Source of the DNA: Cyanobium sp. NIES-981
Lineage (GTDB): Bacteria > Cyanobacteriota > Cyanobacteriia > PCC-6307 > Cyanobiaceae
Assembly (NCBI GenBank): GCA_945896675.1
Contig: CAMDEM010000004.1
Coordinates: 47,276-111,275 of the forward strand
Reading direction: 5' to 3'
Length of the DNA: 64,000 bases
In this document: positions 63,301 to 64,000 of the stretch, in pieces
How the letters are laid out: every line of letters begins with the position of its first letter
Position numbering within the stretch: the stretch's first letter is position 1
Notes under the pieces: model-generated
What the model saw: the letters and a program-made list of their open reading frames with translations, nothing else
The model's database searches: none
What the model was told of the DNA's origin: nothing
Made by a program: the position numbers and the translations under genes

Positions 63301-64000
63301 TCGTGGGGTTGTGAGTTACCTGGATGGTTATGGGACTCAAGAATCTGTCGCAACTACATCATCAGCACCCATCACCTCAAGTGCTCCTCCTGTTCAGTCC
63401 CTCACCCTCACCCCACCAAGCAAATCAGCTATCCGTTCTGGTGTCAGCACCACCTCTGCAATTGCCTATAACGTCTCAACGGGTGAAACAGCACTCACAG
63501 GCATTGGGGCATCACTTTACTTTGATTCCACCCAACTAACGGTCAATACCGCAGGAGAACCCTTCAAAACTGGTTTGCTGGGGAATGCGATCACTGCCGA
63601 CACCTCCAATGCTGATGGTGACCCTAAGACCGACAAGATTCTGGCTCTGACCTATGCGGATTTTGGTGGGAACTTCCCAGGCACCGGAACCACACTACCC
63701 CTTACCATTGCCAATCTGAATCTGGTTCCGACCACCACCTACTCAGGAACCACACTGCATCTCCAAGGCACTCCTGCGGTTGGTTTCACAGCAACAGGTG
63801 CTGATCTCACTTTGGGCTTCAACGCAGCACCAACGGTTACTGGAACCCTTACAAACAAGACCATTAATCGTGGTAGTGCCTTTACGTACACGGTTCCTTC
63901 TGGTCTCTTCTCTGACCCTGATTCAACCCTCAGCATCTCAGCAAAAACTGCCACTGGTGCTGCTCTGCCTTCTTGGTTGACCTTCAACACAACCACTGGA
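60344..64000 (+). CDS. Giant lectin-array surface protein (3' truncated by window)
   Basis: An uninterrupted frame of 1219 codons from ATG 60344 to the window end. Domains by residue: about 5-215 L-type-lectin-like sandwich (GSGTSDGFTFAI, AVLFDMW, YLGFTAA); 220-356, 358-500, 609-755 and 757-899 C-type-lectin-like domains, each with GGHLVTIN and a WIGL-type core; 500-608 and 900-1013 Ig-like linkers (VGKQVRGVVSYMDGYGT); about 1018-1159 a cohesin-like domain; 1160 on a CADG/He_PIG cadherin-like domain (LPSWLTFNTTTG). I find no cysteine. There is no N-terminal signal peptide, so a C-terminal type I secretion signal beyond the window is likely. Base composition is clearly AT-richer than the core genes, suggesting transfer or an accessory locus. 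Probable role: glycan-binding adhesin; inferred, not shown. Confidence 0.9.
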   Translation, partial: MALNTTTDGFVSKTDIKVNGAALPILSHPTNRVQLLGTEHSYGSAWWNRSVDLSKDWNSSFYVTAFNGSGTSDGFTFAINGDQRGIDAIGDGGQNLGFFGYDSKTGIGKSYAVLFDMWTTQPASLLGFASSATNEIPQGSLNSPVSLANNDYAVEIGYSASQKRLSVSIGGNVFTQNVDLNEIVGSNAYLGFTAANGGGSLDTDVSKWKVSATEFVPFPVVRGNSLYTIVDGPSWTQAEANSVKLGGHLVTINDVNENLFLQDKIKSTRGEFAGNAWIGLNDVEQEGKWVWASKEVNGYVNWNLSGNEPNGGTSDNYGMIYLEYLKIGTEAEKQIGKWNDANGTGNVGGGIAETPFIRRGDSAYVIVSGPTWEEAEANAVKLGGHLVTINDSAENTFATEFVAASKNHSAWIGLTDKESEGIFTWTSGENFTFSSWDSLTSQPDSKPGGAQGSDFTGLISGISSHPQYSLWGKRAGMWHDFVNTGDNNAPLIGIAEIKLAPNNTPTGTPTLSGTFKAGQVLSIDKTPIQDTDNFTGYTPTYNYSFEVSNDNGTTWTKLTSTDATDNNTTYTLTTAEVGKQVRGVVSYMDGYGTNEVVPTSGSSVVSAPVVRGNSLYTIVDGPSWTQAEANAVKLGGHLVTINNKAEEDALYNSFGIQLPIYNSTSSPAGALWIGLTDNSVEGLYKWVSGDTSNWFEAEYKGKGGWIQNSDSSQQDFMILRRNGTVPSGYDFDDYWLNNSSLSGTSVTAGIAETPFIRRGDSAYVIVQGPTWEEAEANAVKLGGHLVTINDAAENEWISAAFRGNPLSGISGGFIGLKELEEGNWNWVDGSTSGYRHWFYDTNTPWNPQEPNNYGGKNEQYGIMYFHSNPASTGGTIPPLGWWGDGLTNSAIYGIAEIKLAPNNTPTGTPTLAGTTKVGQVITIDRTPLQDADNFTGYTPEFKLTWEVANDPGMTMMIPVWESLNTADATDGNETFTITADLTGKLIRGVVSYLDGYGTQESVATTSSAPITSSAPPVQSLTLTPPSKSAIRSGVSTTSAIAYNVSTGETALTGIGASLYFDSTQLTVNTAGEPFKTGLLGNAITADTSNADGDPKTDKILALTYADFGGNFPGTGTTLPLTIANLNLVPTTTYSGTTLHLQGTPAVGFTATGADLTLGFNAAPTVTGTLTNKTINRGSAFTYTVPSGLFSDPDSTLSISAKTATGAALPSWLTFNTTTG
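61001..62167 (+). repeat. Supermodule copy 1 (CTLD-A, CTLD-B, Ig)
   Basis: Coding repeat of about 1.17 kb within the lectin-array gene. It begins with GTAGTCCGTGGCAA, repeated almost exactly at 62168. It encodes CTLD1, CTLD2 and the first Ig-like linker. Confidence 0.85.
62168..63380 (+). repeat. Supermodule copy 2 (CTLD-A', CTLD-B', Ig')
   Basis: Second copy of the supermodule. Domain starts are nearly identical at DNA level (for example ACGCAGGCAGAAGC and GGTGGGCACTTGGTGACGAT), while domain centres have diverged strongly. Encodes CTLD3, CTLD4 and the second Ig-like linker. Confidence 0.85.

Overview
The window is chromosomal DNA from a GC-rich alpha-cyanobacterium of the Synechococcus/Cyanobium type. 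The evidence is the set of photosynthesis-lineage genes (sulfolipid synthesis sqdB-sqdX, a thylakoid-lumen cyclophilin, a plastid-type Gap2 homologue, cbiD) and a gene order I recall from marine picocyanobacteria: dnaN - PRC-barrel protein - purL - purF - gyrA/parC paralogue - TPR protein - queG - HpsJ-like - DUF502 - nusB - ftsY - PP2C phosphatase - argH - RRM protein - dus - grpE/dnaJ - rsgA - ebfC - murB/murC - gap2 - cyclophilin - efp - accB - pdxA. The genus is inference. I saw no transposase, integrase, phage gene or CRISPR array.

Layout. 1-10.2 kb: end of thiG, the sulfolipid pair, a PBP2 operon with two small unknown proteins, guaA, cbiD and a class V aminotransferase. 10.3-12.9 kb: tRNA-Gly(CCC) and a run of small lineage-specific proteins, a half-size AbrB-type membrane protein, a secreted protein and a lipoprotein. 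12.9-17.4 kb: a SNF2-type helicase divergent from an HNH protein, an SDR protein, pdxA and two small antisense-overlapping membrane ORFs. 17.4-26.9 kb: accB-efp, lumenal cyclophilin, gap2 with a clear terminator, murC-murB-ebfC, and the grpE-dnaJ-tusA-like-rsgA operon. 26.9-31.2 kb: the type IV pilus motor operon pilB-pilT-pilC. 31.2-51.1 kb: housekeeping genes leading to dnaN. 51.13-51.51 kb: a gene-free spacer with an AT-rich stretch and repeated TTTTCCCCAG/TTTTCCACC words, the best candidate for oriC. 51.5-60.0 kb: thrC, a DUF1400-type protein, a UbiB-family kinase, recN and uvrA.

At about 60.0 kb the character of the DNA changes. A 345-bp G-rich, C-poor spacer with two hairpins follows uvrA. 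Then an AT-richer open frame starts at 60344 and runs off the window end with no stop (at least 1219 codons). It encodes a large, cysteine-free surface-type protein: an L-type-lectin-like head, four C-type-lectin-like domains, two Ig-like linkers, a cohesin-like domain and the start of a cadherin-like (CADG/He_PIG) domain. A CTLD-CTLD-Ig supermodule is duplicated, and the four CTLDs carry different sugar-site motifs (EPN/WND, QPD/WHD, none, EPN/WGD). This is the most interesting object here: a probable multi-specificity glycan-binding adhesin at the edge of an accessory region, with its C-terminus and any secretion system outside the window.

How the genes fit together: most encode core metabolism (purines, cell wall, fatty acids, thiamine, B6, arginine, threonine), protein quality control and DNA replication/repair clustered around the origin. 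The surface layer is represented by the pilus motor, an HpsJ-like protein and the lectin-array protein.
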